38,348 bases of DNA from an uncultured Clostridia bacterium (GCA_947629895.1 CANRFP010000002.1:1-38348), one strand, 5' to 3'; counted from the stretch's first letter, positions 1 to 8,955 are shown. The notes: generated by a model not told the origin, from the letters alone. A program made the numbers and translations.

Positions 1-1624
1 CATGTATCGACCGGGCCCAATGGACAGCATTCCAAAATTCGTTAAAAATAAGCAAGACCCAGAGCACGTTGTGTATGATGACCCTTGCCTTGAAGACATT
101 TTGGACGTCACATATGGCTGCATTGTGTATCAAGAACAAGTTATGAAAATTGTGCAAGTTATGGCGGGATACAGCCTTGGGCAGGCGGACAACATTCGCC
201 GAATTATGGGCAAAAAGCAAGTTGAAAAAATTGATGCAGAAAGAGAAAAGTTTATCAACGGTTGGGTTGACCCTGCCGGAAAGAAAAGCATTCCAGGAGC
301 GGTTAAACTTGGGCATGACAGAGCTGTTGCAGAGAAGATTTTTGATGAAATGAAAGAGTTTGCAAAATATGCTTTCAACAAATCTCACGCAGCAGCATAC
401 GCACACGTTTCCTATCAAACTGCCTATCTTATGTGCTATTATGAGCCAGAGTTTATCACGGCAGTTTTGAACGACCGCATAAACAATGGCGATGACATCA
501 AAAAATATGTTTCTTTTGCAAGAAGCGAGGGGATTCCTGTTTTGCCACCTGATGTTAACAAATCTCAAACCTATTTCAGTTGTGATGAAAATGGAATACG
601 ATTTGGCTTGGGCGGCTTGAAACATGTTGGAACGGCGGTGACTGACAACCTTATTAAAGAGAGAAAAGAAAACGGCGACTTTAAAAATTTTGAAGACTTT
701 ATTGTGAGAGTTGTTAAGGTTGGCGGAGTGAATCGCAAAGCCATTGAGTGCCTCATTTTGAGCGGTGCGTGCGACTGCTTTGGAAAGGCGCGCAGCCAAT
801 ATATGGCAGTTTATGAAAGGCTTATGGACAGGGCAGCAAAAGATAAAAAATCCAATAGCACAGGGCAAATGTCCTTCTTTGGAGAAAGCAGTGAAGAAGA
901 AAATGTTGATTGGCCAGATATTGCCGAACTTCCAAAGAAAAAAATGCTGAAATTTGAACGAGATATTATTGGCGTTTATCTTTCTGGGCATCCATTGCAG
1001 GATTATGTTAAGAGATTTGAAAACTTCAACCTCTCTTCCGATATGCTTAAAAGTGATATGGAAGAAGATATGGAACTTGGCGAAGAGGGTGAAAATTTTG
1101 AGCAAGAGACAACCGATTTGGGCTTCCAAGACGGGCAACCATTTGTGTGCGGAGGAATTATAACTGAGGTGAACCGCAAGCGCGCAAAGAATGGAAGAGA
1201 AATGTGCTATTTGAAATTGGAAGATTTGAAAGGCGTTATGGAAATAACATTGTTTTCAAACGCATATTCAAAATATCGCGACATTTTGGAAGAGGACAAC
1301 CTTGTCACAATTAAGGGAAAAATAAACATCCGCGATGGCATGGCACCTTCGGCGGTTGCGGATGCGGTTTTCTTGTGGAAAGAAGAAGACGAGGCCAAGG
1401 GCGAAAAGAAACAAAGATTATGCCTTAGATTTGACACAAAAAATCCAGATATTTACAGCAAAGTTAAAAATTCCATTTCCTCATATGCAGGCACAACGCC
1501 GGTTGTGATTAAGTGTTCGTCATCTGGAAAAACCTTCAATTATCAACAGGCTGTGAAAATAAACAACTATCTTATAAACGAACTTAGCGGAATTATTGGC
1601 AATGAAAACATTGTTATTCAATAG
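1..1624 (+). CDS. dnaE: DNA polymerase III alpha subunit, C-terminal half (5' truncated by window)
   Basis: Replicative polymerase catalytic subunit of the DnaE family, cut by the window edge; the 540 visible residues are in frame from base 2. The first residues carry the YRPGPMD motif of the DnaE palm/fingers region. The fingers follow (IVYQEQVM, FNKSHAAAYA, SYQTAYLMCYYEPEF), then the helix-hairpin-helix region (about 205-265, FGLGGLKHVG). A linker leads to an OB-fold at about 385-460 (VCGGIITEVNRKRAKNG), and the C-terminal domain ends at the stop. The PHP domain and the catalytic aspartates lie upstream of the window. It runs 10 nt ahead of pfkA, and its stop overlaps the pfkA SD. A dnaE-pfkA neighbourhood is common in Firmicutes. 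No frameshift is visible. Confidence 0.96.
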   Translation, partial: MYRPGPMDSIPKFVKNKQDPEHVVYDDPCLEDILDVTYGCIVYQEQVMKIVQVMAGYSLGQADNIRRIMGKKQVEKIDAEREKFINGWVDPAGKKSIPGAVKLGHDRAVAEKIFDEMKEFAKYAFNKSHAAAYAHVSYQTAYLMCYYEPEFITAVLNDRINNGDDIKKYVSFARSEGIPVLPPDVNKSQTYFSCDENGIRFGLGGLKHVGTAVTDNLIKERKENGDFKNFEDFIVRVVKVGGVNRKAIECLILSGACDCFGKARSQYMAVYERLMDRAAKDKKSNSTGQMSFFGESSEEENVDWPDIAELPKKKMLKFERDIIGVYLSGHPLQDYVKRFENFNLSSDMLKSDMEEDMELGEEGENFEQETTDLGFQDGQPFVCGGIITEVNRKRAKNGREMCYLKLEDLKGVMEITLFSNAYSKYRDILEEDNLVTIKGKINIRDGMAPSAVADAVFLWKEEDEAKGEKKQRLCLRFDTKNPDIYSKVKNSISSYAGTTPVVIKCSSSGKTFNYQQAVKINNYLINELSGIIGNENIVIQ

Positions 1625-1634
1625 GAGAAAAAAT

Positions 1635-2504
1635 ATGAAAATATTGTTGCTTTGTAGTGGTGGCGATGCACCAGGAATGAACAGATTTATTTATGACATT
1701 TTTAAAGAATTTCCAAATGAAACTTATTATGCTGCCGCCGGCTTTGATGGGCTTATAAACGGGCGAATTTATCCTCTTAAAAAAGTTGTTAAGGAGGAGG
1801 ATAAAAACAAAGCGGGCGTGGTGATTAAAACTTCGCGCTGTCCAGAGTTTAAGGAAAGAAAATATTTTAAAGTGGGGCTTGAAAACGCCAAAAAGTTTGA
1901 TTTTGTGGTGATTTGTGGCGGAAATGGCTCAGAAAGAGGGGCAAAAGAACTTTATGAAAATGGTGTGAGGGCACTTTTTGTTCCGGGCACGATTGACAAT
2001 GATGTTGCCGACAACTATTACAGCCTTGGCTTTTCAACAGCGGTGAAAGAATGTGTGTATGCAGTGCAAAATGTTATGCCAAGCATAGAAGCAATGAATC
2101 GTGCTTGCCTATTTGAAATTATGGGCAGAGAATGCAGCCAAATTGCAGCAAAAACAGCAAAAATTGTTAAAGCGGACTATGTTGCAAAAGATAAGATTGA
2201 ATATGAAAAAATTGTGGATGCAATTCTGAGAAAACATGAGAAAGGAAAAAGTGCAACAATTTTGATAAGAGAAAACCTTGAAGACATCGAAAAAGTTGCA
2301 AAAACACTCAACAAAATGCTGGGGCTTGACATTGTGAGATTTCATATTGTGGGCAGAACGCAACGTGGTGGCGCTCCAACAAAGGAAGAGATTGAAATGG
2401 CTGACAAATTTGCGGCGGCCACAGTTAAAGCAATAAAAAAAGGACAAGCAGGAAGGGTGCTTGCCAACAGAAATCTGAAAGTTGAAATAAAAGATTTCAT
2501 ATAA
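1635..2504 (+). CDS. pfkA: 6-phosphofructokinase (short, atypical GGNGS motif)
   Basis: Phosphofructokinase-1 family enzyme of glycolysis (fructose 6-phosphate to fructose 1,6-bisphosphate). Family motifs in order: CSGGDAPGMN (residues 7-16), KTSRCPEF (65-72), GGNGSERGA (95-103), PGTIDND (117-123, catalytic Asp), EIMGRE (about 165), and VGRTQRGGAPT near 250. Length is 289 aa against about 320 for typical bacterial PfkA. The usual GGDGS is GGNGS here, so the Asp that helps bind Mg-ATP is Asn. The Gly that marks ATP-type rather than PPi-type enzymes (GGDD) is kept. Start 1635 was chosen over in-frame 1596 because TAGGAGAA lies just upstream and overlaps the dnaE stop. Co-transcription with dnaE is likely. 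Whether it is fully active or uses ATP is not certain. Confidence 0.9.
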   Translation: MKILLLCSGGDAPGMNRFIYDIFKEFPNETYYAAAGFDGLINGRIYPLKKVVKEEDKNKAGVVIKTSRCPEFKERKYFKVGLENAKKFDFVVICGGNGSERGAKELYENGVRALFVPGTIDNDVADNYYSLGFSTAVKECVYAVQNVMPSIEAMNRACLFEIMGRECSQIAAKTAKIVKADYVAKDKIEYEKIVDAILRKHEKGKSATILIRENLEDIEKVAKTLNKMLGLDIVRFHIVGRTQRGGAPTKEEIEMADKFAAATVKAIKKGQAGRVLANRNLKVEIKDFI

Positions 2505-2528
2505 AAATTTTTTAAAAGGGAATACAAT

Positions 2529-2534
2529 TATAAT
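2529..2534 (+). promoter_or_regulatory. -10 element of putative leaderless promoter
   Basis: TATAAT ends 6 nt before the ATG of the patatin gene. There is no Shine-Dalgarno sequence in between. The -35 is poor. The spacing predicts +1 at the A of ATG. Confidence 0.55.
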
Positions 2535-2540
2535 AAAACT

Positions 2541-3386
2541 ATGAAATTTAACTTTTTTGGCTCAAAATCGCCCAAAATCGGCGTGGCTTTTGGAGGCGGT
2601 GGAGCGCGAGGCATGTCACATATAGGGGTTATTAAGGCTTTTGAAGAATTTGGGCTTCAATTTGACTATTTTGCTGGGACAAGTGTGGGCAGCATTATTG
2701 GCTCTGCATATGCCAACGGTTTAACTTCAAATGATATGCTTGAAATTGCCAAAGATTTGCGCGTTAAGGACATTCGCACAAACAAAGTTATTTTTATGCC
2801 ATCCAAAACTGATGGGCTTGAAAAACTTATGATTGACACTTTTGGGGACATCAACATTGAAGATTTAAAAAAGCCTTTTTCGGCGGTGGCGGTTGATATT
2901 AAATCCACAAAAGAAGTGTGCATAACGCATGGCAACCTTGCAAAAGCGGTTGCGGGCAGTTGTTGCGTGCCGGGCATTTTTCAACCGGTGGAATTTGGAG
3001 ACAGGCTCCTTTGCGATGGCGGGCTTCAAAACACAATCCCTGCAAATGTGCCAAGATATTTTGGTTGTGACTATGTTATTGCAGTGGATTGCAACAGCAC
3101 AAGAACTTATGGCACAGACAGCAGCAAAGTTCTGGATGTTTTGGGCTGCGCGATAAGGGTGCTTATGAAAAGTAATGCGGTTAAGGGTTATCTTTGTGCC
3201 GACCTTGTGATTGGCACAGATAACAAGCGCTTCAAATCCACAAGTTTGGAAGGAATTGATGAAATGGTGCAGCAAGGCTATCACAACGCCATAGACCTTA
3301 TGCCACAAATTATGCAAATTTTTGAAGGCAAAGCTAAGAAGAAAAAATTAAAAGATTTTGATAAGGATGAAATAGAATTTATATAA
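2541..3386 (+). CDS. Patatin-like phospholipase (RssA/YlbK type)
   Basis: Cytoplasmic serine acyl hydrolase of the patatin family, 281 aa. The oxyanion loop GGGGARGMSHIG is at about 17-28, the nucleophile motif GTSVG at about 45-49, and the catalytic Asp motif DGG near residue 154, giving the Ser-Asp dyad. Length and order match the single-domain bacterial RssA/YlbK group, whose physiological substrates are mostly unknown. There is no signal peptide. The start is fixed by the leaderless-type -10 six bases upstream; no SD is seen. Its stop overlaps the next start (TAATG), so translation of the following metallo-beta-lactamase gene is probably coupled. Confidence 0.9.
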   Translation: MKFNFFGSKSPKIGVAFGGGGARGMSHIGVIKAFEEFGLQFDYFAGTSVGSIIGSAYANGLTSNDMLEIAKDLRVKDIRTNKVIFMPSKTDGLEKLMIDTFGDINIEDLKKPFSAVAVDIKSTKEVCITHGNLAKAVAGSCCVPGIFQPVEFGDRLLCDGGLQNTIPANVPRYFGCDYVIAVDCNSTRTYGTDSSKVLDVLGCAIRVLMKSNAVKGYLCADLVIGTDNKRFKSTSLEGIDEMVQQGYHNAIDLMPQIMQIFEGKAKKKKLKDFDKDEIEFI

Positions 3387-4483
3387 TGGAAAAATTGATT
3401 TACAAATTAAAATCGGCAAAAATCACAAAAATTTTCATTTTTAAAGCGTTTTTGTGCATATTTTTGCTGATTTTTTATATTTTTGTGTCCGTAAATCAAT
3501 TTGACCTAATATTTTTTGCAAATGGCTTCAACTCTGTTTTAAATTGCAAAATGCAAATTTATATGCTGGATGTGGGGCAAGCAACAAGTTGTTGTGTGGT
3601 GACGCCAGAAAAAGAAATTTGGGTGCTTGACACAGGAAGCCAAAGTTCTTCAAACAATTTTATGTCACAGATTGATATGATTTTAAGAAAGAATAATTTA
3701 CATAAAATTGACTACTTGCTTTTAAGCCACAGCGATGAAGACCATGTTGGCGGCGCAATTTCCCTTTTGAAGCAAAAGCAAGTTTGCCGAATATATCGGC
3801 CTAAGATTTATTCCAAAAGCGAAGAAAAAATTGAAGATTGGCGGGCAAAGGAAGATTCTTTGGTGTATGATTTGGTTATAAAAGCGGCATATGCCGAGCC
3901 AAATTGTGAGGTTATAGCAACTGAAGATGACATTTTGGTTTTTGACGATTTTCTTGTTTCCATTTTTGCAACAGAAAACACCACAAGGCAAGAGTCAAAT
4001 TCATACAGTCCATTTGTTTTGTTTTATTATTCGAATAAGAGTTTTCTTTTCACGGGCGATGCCACGCAAACAAGAGAAAATGAATTTTTGAAAGATTTAG
4101 GCACAACAAAAATTTCGGTTGACATTTTGCAAGTTGCACATCACGGTTCAAATTCCTCTTCCTCTCAAAAATTTTTGGATGCAATTTCTCCAAAAGTGGC
4201 ACTTGTGAGTGCGGGAGACAAAAATTATCCACATAAAGATGTTGTAAATCGGCTTAGAGGCGCGGGGATAAAGGAAATTTATGCCACTTATGATGTTGGA
4301 ATGCTTGGGCTTGGACTTGGCAACGTTCAAACAATAAGTTTTGCCACAACAAAAGGCGGCTTGGATTTGCCTCTTTTTGTGGTTGTTATGTCAATCTTTG
4401 CATTTGTTGTTTTGGGATTTGATTTTTCAAATAAAAATCAAAAATTTTACAATTTGTTTTTATTGCGAAAAAATATTCCATAA
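3386..4483 (+). CDS. Membrane-anchored ComEC-type metallo-beta-lactamase-fold hydrolase
   Basis: 365 aa. An N-terminal transmembrane segment (about 16-50) leads to a metallo-beta-lactamase domain with DVGQATSCCVV, DTGS, metal motif HSDEDHVGG, FTGDAT, and VAHHGSNSSSS. A second hydrophobic segment (about 329-346) lies near the C-terminus. The HxDxDH motif and the late AHHGS motif are those of the extracytoplasmic domain of ComEC/Rec2, but the ComEC channel is absent. This is the stand-alone class found in many Clostridia, probably acting on nucleic acid or phosphodiesters at the cell surface; the substrate is unknown. It overlaps the patatin stop by one base, so the two probably form one operon. 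Confidence 0.82.
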   Translation: MEKLIYKLKSAKITKIFIFKAFLCIFLLIFYIFVSVNQFDLIFFANGFNSVLNCKMQIYMLDVGQATSCCVVTPEKEIWVLDTGSQSSSNNFMSQIDMILRKNNLHKIDYLLLSHSDEDHVGGAISLLKQKQVCRIYRPKIYSKSEEKIEDWRAKEDSLVYDLVIKAAYAEPNCEVIATEDDILVFDDFLVSIFATENTTRQESNSYSPFVLFYYSNKSFLFTGDATQTRENEFLKDLGTTKISVDILQVAHHGSNSSSSQKFLDAISPKVALVSAGDKNYPHKDVVNRLRGAGIKEIYATYDVGMLGLGLGNVQTISFATTKGGLDLPLFVVVMSIFAFVVLGFDFSNKNQKFYNLFLLRKNIP

Positions 4484-4488
4484 AAATT

Positions 4489-4516
4489 TTGTAAAACAAC
4501 AACTTTGTGCTAAAAT
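4489..4516 (+). promoter_or_regulatory. Leaderless-type promoter for shikimate-kinase-like gene
   Basis: TTGTAA, 16-nt spacer, TAAAAT, then 6 nt to ATG 4523. No SD. Confidence 0.55.
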
Positions 4517-4522
4517 AAGTTT

Positions 4523-4996
4523 ATGGATATGGTTTTCAATAAAATTGTTGTTGTTTCGCTGTGCGACTTTGTAACCAAGGACGTGGCAAACGCCTTGTCA
4601 CAAAACTTGGGAATGATGTTTTGCGACACAAAGGACCTTATGGAATATGAACTTGTTGATGTTAAGGCAATTGAAAACCTGTGTTCAAAAGAATTTTTGG
4701 AGCAGTCTGAAAAAAAAGTTATTAAGCACATTGCCTCCTTTGAAAATGTTGTTGTTTCGATAAATTTCGACTATTTAATCCACAACTTAAATATAATAAA
4801 AGAGAACAGCATTTTGGTTTTTCTGAAACTAACCAAAAAATTTGTGGAGGCTTCATCAAATTCGGTGGATGCAATTTCCTTTGCTGACAGAAACAAACAA
4901 CTTGAACAAATTGCAAATGTGACAATACCTTTGAAAAAAATTGAAACAAATTTTGCCTGCAAAAAAATTATTGATGCGATTGGGAGGATTTTATGA
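4523..4996 (+). CDS. Degenerate shikimate-kinase-like protein lacking the P-loop
   Basis: 157 aa. The fold pattern follows shikimate kinase: beta-1 at KIVVVSL, helix, then FCDTKDLMEYEL (compare the conserved FIDTDxLIE), a central ENVVVSI strand where the GGG loop would be, VFLKL (compare VxYL), and a late Arg-containing ADRNKQLEQIA helix. The Walker A Gly-Lys-Ser motif is gone: the loop reads SLCDFVTKDVA, and no GGG loop remains. ATP-dependent catalysis is therefore unlikely, and this may be a binding or regulatory pseudoenzyme. It starts 6 nt after a -10 box and ends in an ATGA overlap with transketolase, so the two are translationally coupled. Family assignment is by eye, not by search. Confidence 0.6.
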   Translation: MDMVFNKIVVVSLCDFVTKDVANALSQNLGMMFCDTKDLMEYELVDVKAIENLCSKEFLEQSEKKVIKHIASFENVVVSINFDYLIHNLNIIKENSILVFLKLTKKFVEASSNSVDAISFADRNKQLEQIANVTIPLKKIETNFACKKIIDAIGRIL

Positions 4997-6963
4997 ATAT
5001 AATAAAAAAATCGATAAACTATCTTAAAGCCTTGTCGGCAGAGACAATAACAAATGCGGGTTCGGGGCATTTGGGAGTTTCTTTGGGGGCATCCTCCATT
5101 CTTTTCGCACTTTTTAAGGACCATTTGAATTTTGATGTTTCTGACACGGATTATCTAAATCGTGATAGGTTGGTTTTGTCGGCAGGCCACGCAAGTGCAC
5201 TGTATTACAGCCTTTTGACGATGTTTGGCTATGACTTAACGCTTCAAGATTTGAAAGAATTTAGGCGACTAGGCTCAAAAACGCCGGGGCATCCAGAACT
5301 TAATGTAACTGAGGGTGTTGAGGTTTCAACGGGGCCGCTTGGGCAGGGCGTTGCGAATGCAGTTGGAATGGCCATTGCAGAGGCGGTTATGGAAGAGCGC
5401 TTTAACACGGTTGGCTTTGACATAATAAACAACTACACCTATTGTTTTGTTGGCGATGGATGCTTGATGGAAGGGGTGGCTCAAGAGGCAATAAGCCTTG
5501 CAGGCTCTCTTCAATTAAACAAGTTGATTTTGCTCTATGACAGTAACGAGGTGACCATTGACGGCTCTCTTTCCATTGCAAACCGCGAAAATGTGGCAAA
5601 AAAGTTCGCTGCCATGGGCTGGGACGTGATTAAGGTTAATAGAGGAAACAATTATTATTATTGCACGCACGCCATTGCAAGAGCAAAGAAAAATAAAAAA
5701 CCAACCATTATAATTTTCAATACAACAATTGGAATTGGAACGGAAAAAGAAGGAACTTCGGCTGTGCATTCTGGCGTTATGTCAGAGAAGGAACTTGCCG
5801 CATTTAAGGAAAGTTTGTCTGTTAAAGAAAGCTTCTTTATTCCAAGTGATGTTCGCGAACTTTGCATGGCAACAACAAGGCGCGGCAAACTTAATCATGA
5901 AAAATGGAATCAAAGTTTGGCGATGTATTCAAGCACACATCCAGAACTTTACAAATCTTTGATGGCTTTCTTTGACAGAAAGAAGATAAATTTGGACAGA
6001 ATTTTGAAAAACATTTCAAAATATGACGGAAAGAGCATGAGAGAGGTTAACAAGCATGCTTTAAGCGAACTTGCTTATCAATGCCCTCAGGTTATTGGCG
6101 GAACGGCGGATGTTGGGCCTTCTTCACTTGCAGTTATAGACAATGCGGGCAACTTTTCATATGGTTACAGACGCGGCAAAAACATTCACTTTGGCGTTCG
6201 TGAACATGCCATGACGGCAATAACAAATGGCATTGCCCTTTATGAAGATTTCATTGCCTTCGACTCCACTTTTCTTGCTTTTGCAACCTATGCTTTGCCG
6301 GCGCTGAAAATGCGATGTATGATGAAAGTTCCTGTTATGTCTTTCTACACTCATGACAGCATTGCGGTTGGGCAAGACGGACCTTCGCATCAACCTATCG
6401 AGCAACTTGGGCAACTGAGGGCAATCATTGGCAACACAGTTTATCGCCCTTGCGATTATAAAGAACTTGTTGCAGGCTACTCGAACTGCATAAAAAATTA
6501 TCTTCCAACCACTTTTGCTTTGTCTAGGCAGGAAATTGGGCATATTGATGGCACATCGTTTGAAGGCGCTTTGATGGGAGGTTATTTGCTTGAAAACAAA
6601 TCGCCAAAGCCAGATGTTGTGATTGTTGCAAGCGGCTCGGAAGTGGAACTTGCAGTTAAAGTTGCCAAAGAGTTCAAAAAGAAAATAGTTGTGAATGTTG
6701 TTTCAATGCCATCACTTGAAGTTTTTGAAAAACAAACGAATGCCTACAAAAACAAAGTGATTTCTAAAGATGCAAAACTCGTGTTGTGTTTGGAGGCAAG
6801 CAACGATTACAAGTGGCTTAAAGTTTTGGGCGGCAAAGCTGCTTTGTATGGCGTTTTTGACTATGTTGGAAGCGGCACTCCACAAGAAGTGGTTGAGAAA
6901 GCCGGCTTCACTGTTAAAGATGTGGTTAAATTTATTGACAGCAAATTAAAAGCACAAAAATAG
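4993..6963 (+). CDS. tkt: Transketolase
   Basis: Thiamine-diphosphate enzyme of the non-oxidative pentose phosphate pathway, 656 aa, full length. N-terminal pyrophosphate domain: GHLGVSLGASSIL, LSAGHASALYYSLL, STGPLGQG, and the TPP motif GDGCLMEGVAQEA ending in the YDSNEVTIDG loop. Pyrimidine domain: GGTADVGPSS, FGVREHAM, and SIAVGQDGPSHQP. C-terminal domain: VIVASGSEVELA. SD GGGAGGA lies 5 nt before ATG, inside the end of the preceding gene, and ATG overlaps its TGA. No terminator hairpin follows; GTCAAAATTTGAC, at the end of the gene, is a short palindrome without a T-run. Confidence 0.96.
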   Translation: MNIIKKSINYLKALSAETITNAGSGHLGVSLGASSILFALFKDHLNFDVSDTDYLNRDRLVLSAGHASALYYSLLTMFGYDLTLQDLKEFRRLGSKTPGHPELNVTEGVEVSTGPLGQGVANAVGMAIAEAVMEERFNTVGFDIINNYTYCFVGDGCLMEGVAQEAISLAGSLQLNKLILLYDSNEVTIDGSLSIANRENVAKKFAAMGWDVIKVNRGNNYYYCTHAIARAKKNKKPTIIIFNTTIGIGTEKEGTSAVHSGVMSEKELAAFKESLSVKESFFIPSDVRELCMATTRRGKLNHEKWNQSLAMYSSTHPELYKSLMAFFDRKKINLDRILKNISKYDGKSMREVNKHALSELAYQCPQVIGGTADVGPSSLAVIDNAGNFSYGYRRGKNIHFGVREHAMTAITNGIALYEDFIAFDSTFLAFATYALPALKMRCMMKVPVMSFYTHDSIAVGQDGPSHQPIEQLGQLRAIIGNTVYRPCDYKELVAGYSNCIKNYLPTTFALSRQEIGHIDGTSFEGALMGGYLLENKSPKPDVVIVASGSEVELAVKVAKEFKKKIVVNVVSMPSLEVFEKQTNAYKNKVISKDAKLVLCLEASNDYKWLKVLGGKAALYGVFDYVGSGTPQEVVEKAGFTVKDVVKFIDSKLKAQK

Positions 6964-7041
6964 TCAAAATTTGACAAAAAGGGCAACAAAATTCATAGCA
7001 ACATAACAATTTCATTTATAAAATATTATAAGTGAGGTTGT

Positions 7042-8004
7042 ATGTTAAACAAAAAAAGTATTGTGCTTTCGGGCATGAAAGATAAGGCGCAAAAAGCAGT
7101 TTTAACTCTTGAAGAAGATGGAGTTGGAATAAAAGGCTTGTTGCGTCTTTATAATTTTTCAAGAGAGCCAAACGGCATTTGTTCGCTGGGGCTGAATGTG
7201 GATAAAAAGGTGTATAAAGCGGGGCTGTCTTTTAAGTCCAGAATGCTTTATGAGTTTTTTTTGTCGCTTGAAAAAATTCCGGCCAAATTTTCTTGTGCCA
7301 TTGTAAATTTTCAAAATGCCGTTCCAACGCCAATACTTTTTGGGGCAAGCGAAGGGGCAAACGATGAAATTTATGCCAGCATAATAAGTGAAATTTCGGA
7401 GGATAAGTCGGCGGAAAATGTTAAAAATGTGCTGGATAAATATGATGTGGATTTTGCCGATGAGGAGAAAAAGGAAATAGAGCAGCAAATTGACAAAACA
7501 GTGTGTCAGGATTGCGCAAACTGCATATATAAAAAATATTTTTTTGAGCAGCAAGAAGAGAAGGGAGAAAATCAGCCTGTTGTGCAAAACGTGGAAACAA
7601 TTTTGCAAGAGACAAAAGAGCCCGAAGAGACTGATGTGGCAGAGGAAGATGAAGAGGAGGAAGAACTGTTTTTTGATAGGTTAAAGCCACAAATTGACAA
7701 ATTGTTTGAAAATAATCCAATAGAAGAGAACTTGCAAAGCCTTATTCCCTCGTCAAAATGGGTGAAAGTGGAATATCAAGATGATGGCGATTTTTATGTT
7801 TTCGGCCTTTTGTATGACGAAGATGGAAATGTGAAATATGTTTGTTATGGCGTTCCTGCGGTGTTTGAAAATGAGCCGCCAAAAGAACTTTCGGGCTATC
7901 CAATTTGGCTGGCGCTGGACCAAAACAAGCAGGATGGTTTTGGCTATTGGCTAACTTATCAAGATGCCGCTTCTGGCGAGCCAATCAAGGCGTTTTTGGA
8001 TTAG
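7042..8004 (+). CDS. Uncharacterised acidic protein with conserved-looking C-terminal domain
   Basis: 320 aa, not recognised. Residues 1-115 look like a compact beta-rich domain (KSIVLSGMKDKAQKAVLTLE, LLRLYNFS, LGLNVD). Residues 150-175 hold a CxxC-plus-C cluster (CQDCANCIYKKYFF). Residues 185-215 are an acidic linker of Glu and Asp. Residues 235-320 form a second globular domain (KWVKVEYQDDGDFYVFGLLY, CYGVPAVFENEPP, GYWLTYQDA) of a kind I recall in clostridial hypothetical proteins. No transmembrane segment. TATTAT at 7024-7029 and a GTGAGGT SD at 7032-7038 precede ATG. The anchored hydrolase starts 10 nt downstream, suggesting an operon. Function unknown. Confidence 0.8.
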   Translation: MLNKKSIVLSGMKDKAQKAVLTLEEDGVGIKGLLRLYNFSREPNGICSLGLNVDKKVYKAGLSFKSRMLYEFFLSLEKIPAKFSCAIVNFQNAVPTPILFGASEGANDEIYASIISEISEDKSAENVKNVLDKYDVDFADEEKKEIEQQIDKTVCQDCANCIYKKYFFEQQEEKGENQPVVQNVETILQETKEPEETDVAEEDEEEEELFFDRLKPQIDKLFENNPIEENLQSLIPSSKWVKVEYQDDGDFYVFGLLYDEDGNVKYVCYGVPAVFENEPPKELSGYPIWLALDQNKQDGFGYWLTYQDAASGEPIKAFLD

Positions 8005-8014
8005 GCAGGTGACG

Positions 8015-8950
8015 ATGAAAGTTATTTCAATCATCTCACTTGTGATAATTTTGTTGATTATTTTTGCACTTTTATATTATCTTCTTGTTGGAGCGCTTTT
8101 GTTCAAAATTGGCTTCTCGCGAAGAAGTTTTGTTGAAAAAGGGCTGCACAAAAACATAGAGAAAAAACTTCAAGATTATAAAGTTGACTTGTGCTGGTGG
8201 GAAAAACAGAAGCCAAAAAAAATTGTTATCAAAAGTTTTGACGGGCTTTCTCTTGCTGGATTTTTTTTGCAAAACAATTCAAACAAAACCGTGTTAATTT
8301 GTCATGGATTTGGCGCAAGCCATTGGCAAATGCAACAATATGCCAAATTTTTCTTTGAAAAAAACTTCAATGTGCTTGCGATTGATGGCAGGGCACATGG
8401 CGAAAGCGAAGGGGCTTGTGTTGGCTTTGGTCAATTTGAAAGCCAAGACATTTTAAAGTGGGTTGAATATCTAAATGAAAAATGGCCAGACAACAAAATT
8501 GTTTTGTTTGGAACATCAATGGGTGCAACAGCTGTTTGTCTTGCAAGCGGCGGTAAATTAAAAAATGTTGAGGCAATAATTGCCGATTGTGGCTTTGCAA
8601 AGGCCAGCGACCAAATTGATTTTATTTTAAAAAAATATAAGTTGTCTTTGAAAATATTAAAGAAACATCTTTACAGTTATGCCAAACGGCTTTACGGTTT
8701 GGACATAGAGCAAATTGATGCAACAAAAACTGTTCGGCATGCAAGCGTTCCAATTTTGTTCATACATGGGCAGTCAGACGATTTTGTTTCGCCTCAAAAT
8801 TTGGACGTGCTTTATGATTCCACTCCGCCAAATTTGAGAGAAAAATTTTTGGTTCCAAACGCAGAGCACATGATGGCATATCCAGAAGCGGGTGTTTTGT
8901 ATGAGAAAAAAATAAGCGACTTTTTGAAAAGCCGCACAAAAAATATTTAA
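8015..8950 (+). CDS. Membrane-anchored alpha/beta hydrolase
   Basis: 311 aa. An N-terminal transmembrane helix (about 3-33) is followed by an alpha/beta-hydrolase fold of the serine aminopeptidase / YqkD type. Oxyanion-loop motif HGFGASHW, then DGRAHGESEG, nucleophile elbow GTSMG, acid FIHGQSDDFV, and catalytic His in NAEHMMAY. The triad is intact. Start 8015 is preferred over in-frame 7964 because it has an AGGTGA SD and removes a long overlap with the upstream gene. The substrate cannot be read from the sequence; close relatives are generic esterases or lipases. No hairpin terminator follows, only the A-tract array shared with a convergent gene. Confidence 0.85.
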   Translation: MKVISIISLVIILLIIFALLYYLLVGALLFKIGFSRRSFVEKGLHKNIEKKLQDYKVDLCWWEKQKPKKIVIKSFDGLSLAGFFLQNNSNKTVLICHGFGASHWQMQQYAKFFFEKNFNVLAIDGRAHGESEGACVGFGQFESQDILKWVEYLNEKWPDNKIVLFGTSMGATAVCLASGGKLKNVEAIIADCGFAKASDQIDFILKKYKLSLKILKKHLYSYAKRLYGLDIEQIDATKTVRHASVPILFIHGQSDDFVSPQNLDVLYDSTPPNLREKFLVPNAEHMMAYPEAGVLYEKKISDFLKSRTKNI

Positions 8951-8955
8951 AATTT

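Noticed and set aside
1596..1634. Upstream start for pfkA (13 extra residues)
   Set aside because: Start 1635 has an SD and aligns with the family N-terminus; the extension lies within dnaE.
6963..6975. GTCAAAATTTGAC palindrome after transketolase as terminator
   Set aside because: Only 6-bp AT arms and no T-run.
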